This document shows, piece after piece, positions 3,957-5,275 of a stretch of DNA of 5,275 nt. The position numbers were made by a program, and so were the translations under genes. The notes under the pieces are model-generated. The model was not told where the DNA came from. It saw nothing but the letters and a program-made list of their open reading frames with translations, and ran no database searches. Source of the DNA: Lichenicola sp964242425 (GTDB lineage: Bacteria > Pseudomonadota > Alphaproteobacteria > Acetobacterales > Acetobacteraceae); contig CAXTCK010000222.1 in the NCBI GenBank assembly GCA_964242425.1, positions 1 to 5,275 on the forward strand. The letters run 5' to 3'. Every line of letters starts with the position of its first letter. Within the stretch, counting starts at the first letter, position 1.

Positions 3957-5275
3957 CAGGCGAGCCTTCCTTTGGAGAGCTGGTGCAGGACGAGCACCGC
4001 CAGCACGGTGAAGGTTCCGAGCACGATCTGCGGCCGGGTGGCGGGAACCGCGGCCATCGCCGCCAGCACCGCCACGATCACCGCGGCGGTCGCCCAGGAC
4101 AGCGCGGGGAACAGCCACATCGCGAAGGCGGGCGTGTTGCCGGCGCGGTCCATCGCGGCGCGCAGCCGGATCTGCGCCAGCGCGATCAGCAGGTAGACGA
4201 ACAGGATCAGCGCGCCGGACGCATTCAACAGGAACGCGAACACGCGGTCGGGCGAGATGGTGGAGGCGATCGTGACCGCGAGCGCCACCGCGGTGCCGGC
4301 CAGGATCGCCCGCCTGGGCACGCCGGCGCGCCCGGTGCGCACCAGCCAGCGGGGCGCGTCGCGATGCGCCGCCATCTCGAACAGCACGCGCGAGGTGACG
4401 TAGAGCGACGAGTTCAGGCAGGACAGCACCGCCACCAGCACCACGATCGACATCGCCAGCGCCGCCCCGGGGATGCCGAGCACGCGCATCGCGGCGACAA
4501 ACGGGGAATGCCCCGGCACGAGCTGGCGCCACGGCACCACGCACAGGATCAGCAGTATCGAGCCCAGGTAGAACAACAGCACGCGGGCGGCGACGGTGTT
4601 GGTGGCATGCGCCACGTTACGGCCGGGGGCGTCGGACTCAGCCGCCGCCACGGTGGCGATCTCGGCGCCGGTGAACTGGAACATCACCGTGGGGATGATC
4701 GCCAGCACCGCGCCGAGGCCGTGCGGCAGGAACCCGCCCGCATCCCACAACCGGGGCAGGCTGGCGGCATGGGGGCCGAACACGCCGGAAAAGGCGAGCA
4801 GGCACAAGGTGCAGAACAGCACGATCGCCAGCACCTTGAAGCCTGAGAACCAGAACTCGAACTCGCCGTAGCTGCGAACGGAGACGAGGTTGGTCGCGGC
4901 CATGCCGAGCACCAGCACCACGCTCATCAGCGGGCGCGGCCAGGACAGCCAGGCGGACAGGATGGCCGAGCCGCCGATCGCCTCGGCCGCCACCACCACC
5001 GCCCAGAACAGCCAGTAGATCCAGCCCGACACGAAGGCGGCGCGAGCCCCCAGGCCGCGGCGAACGTGGCCGATAAAGGAGCCGGCCTCGGGGGCGGCGA
5101 TCGCCATCTCGCCCAGCATGCGCATCACCAGCAACGCTACGGTGCCGGCCACGAGGTAGCTGAGCAGCACCCCCGGCCCGGCCCCGGCGATCGCGGCCGA
5201 GCTGCCGACGAACAGCCCGGCGCCAATCACGCCGCCGATGGAGATCATCGCCACGTGCCGGGCGCGCAGGCTGTG
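3956..5275 (-). CDS. Amino acid permease, AAT family (GabP-like), N-terminus cut by window edge
   Basis: This is an inner-membrane transporter of the amino acid-polyamine-organocation superfamily. The 439 visible residues start HSLRARHVAMISIGGVIGAG, which corresponds to the R-H-V-x-M-I-x-LGG-x-IG-x-GLF opening of the family, so only about 10-25 residues are missing beyond the right edge. About twelve hydrophobic segments can be traced (roughly visible residues 10-32, 35-58, 82-107, 116-136, 143-167, 186-210, 228-249, 262-290, 323-342, 344-368, 384-410, 416-433). Hallmarks are FTGAEIATVAAAES (201-214), LSCLNSSLYVTSRVLF (285-299) and VFAFLLNASGALILFVYLL (345-363). The last two resemble E. coli GabP (GABA permease) most, but substrate (GABA, proline, asparagine or other) cannot be fixed by eye. 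An internal GTG at 5254 is not the start, because conserved sequence continues upstream. The stop codon overlaps the start of the small downstream gene. Confidence 0.9.
   Translation of the reverse strand, partial: HSLRARHVAMISIGGVIGAGLFVGSSAAIAGAGPGVLLSYLVAGTVALLVMRMLGEMAIAAPEAGSFIGHVRRGLGARAAFVSGWIYWLFWAVVVAAEAIGGSAILSAWLSWPRPLMSVVLVLGMAATNLVSVRSYGEFEFWFSGFKVLAIVLFCTLCLLAFSGVFGPHAASLPRLWDAGGFLPHGLGAVLAIIPTVMFQFTGAEIATVAAAESDAPGRNVAHATNTVAARVLLFYLGSILLILCVVPWRQLVPGHSPFVAAMRVLGIPGAALAMSIVVLVAVLSCLNSSLYVTSRVLFEMAAHRDAPRWLVRTGRAGVPRRAILAGTAVALAVTIASTISPDRVFAFLLNASGALILFVYLLIALAQIRLRAAMDRAGNTPAFAMWLFPALSWATAAVIVAVLAAMAAVPATRPQIVLGTFTVLAVLVLHQLSKGRLA

Noticed and set aside
3957..4544. Minus-strand upstream extension of the small 55-residue gene's frame
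   Set aside because: It overlaps the permease in another frame and encodes an Arg/Ala-rich sequence. The start at 3956 has a good ribosome site and overlaps the permease stop.
3983..4846. Plus-strand 287-codon open frame opposite the permease
   Set aside because: The His/Gln/Arg-rich translation is the usual reverse-complement shadow of a hydrophobic membrane protein.
1..5275. A new defence, mobile or biosynthetic system
   Set aside because: All genes but one fall in well-known families with intact motifs. There are no repeats, integrases, toxin-antitoxin pairs or unusual-composition islands. Only the small coupled gene and the IspA extension are unexplained.

Overview
The window is ordinary, gene-dense chromosomal DNA from a very GC-rich bacterium (about 70% by eye). 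It shows strong third-position G/C bias and intergenic gaps of only 10 to about 125 bases. The xseB-ispA-dxs order and the character of the proteins suggest an alphaproteobacterium, perhaps Rhodospirillales/Acetobacteraceae; this taxonomic guess is inference. I see no rRNA, tRNA, CRISPR array, insertion sequence or attachment site.

Layout. Left block, minus strand (1-1389): xseB (exonuclease VII small subunit), ispA (farnesyl diphosphate synthase) and the first 21 codons of dxs (deoxyxylulose-phosphate synthase), which runs off the left edge. They are read right to left with 10 and 13 base gaps. IspA and Dxs belong to isoprenoid supply: Dxs starts the MEP pathway and IspA condenses IPP and DMAPP to C15. 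A candidate promoter lies upstream of xseB. Next, at 1516-1836 on the minus strand, is a TusA-family sulfur-carrier protein with a disordered-looking N-terminus. It diverges across only 42 bases from a plus-strand pair (1879-3775): a ROK fructokinase very like E. coli Mak, then a hormone-sensitive-lipase-family esterase 22 bases later. Right block, minus strand (3789-5275): a GabP-like amino acid permease, cut at its N-terminus by the right edge, followed by an unrecognised 55-residue acidic protein whose start codon overlaps the permease stop (TGATG).

I found no new multi-gene system. The most interesting detail is the unusual N-terminal extension of IspA. It carries two nested in-frame peptide repeats (TAAGIPSGS twice, PPFPNE twice). 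All ten base differences between the copies are synonymous, which argues that the extension is translated and constrained. Secondary points are the small protein coupled to the permease, a possible leaderless start for the TusA-family gene, and a G-rich two-tier quadruplex-like motif in the short leader of the kinase gene.
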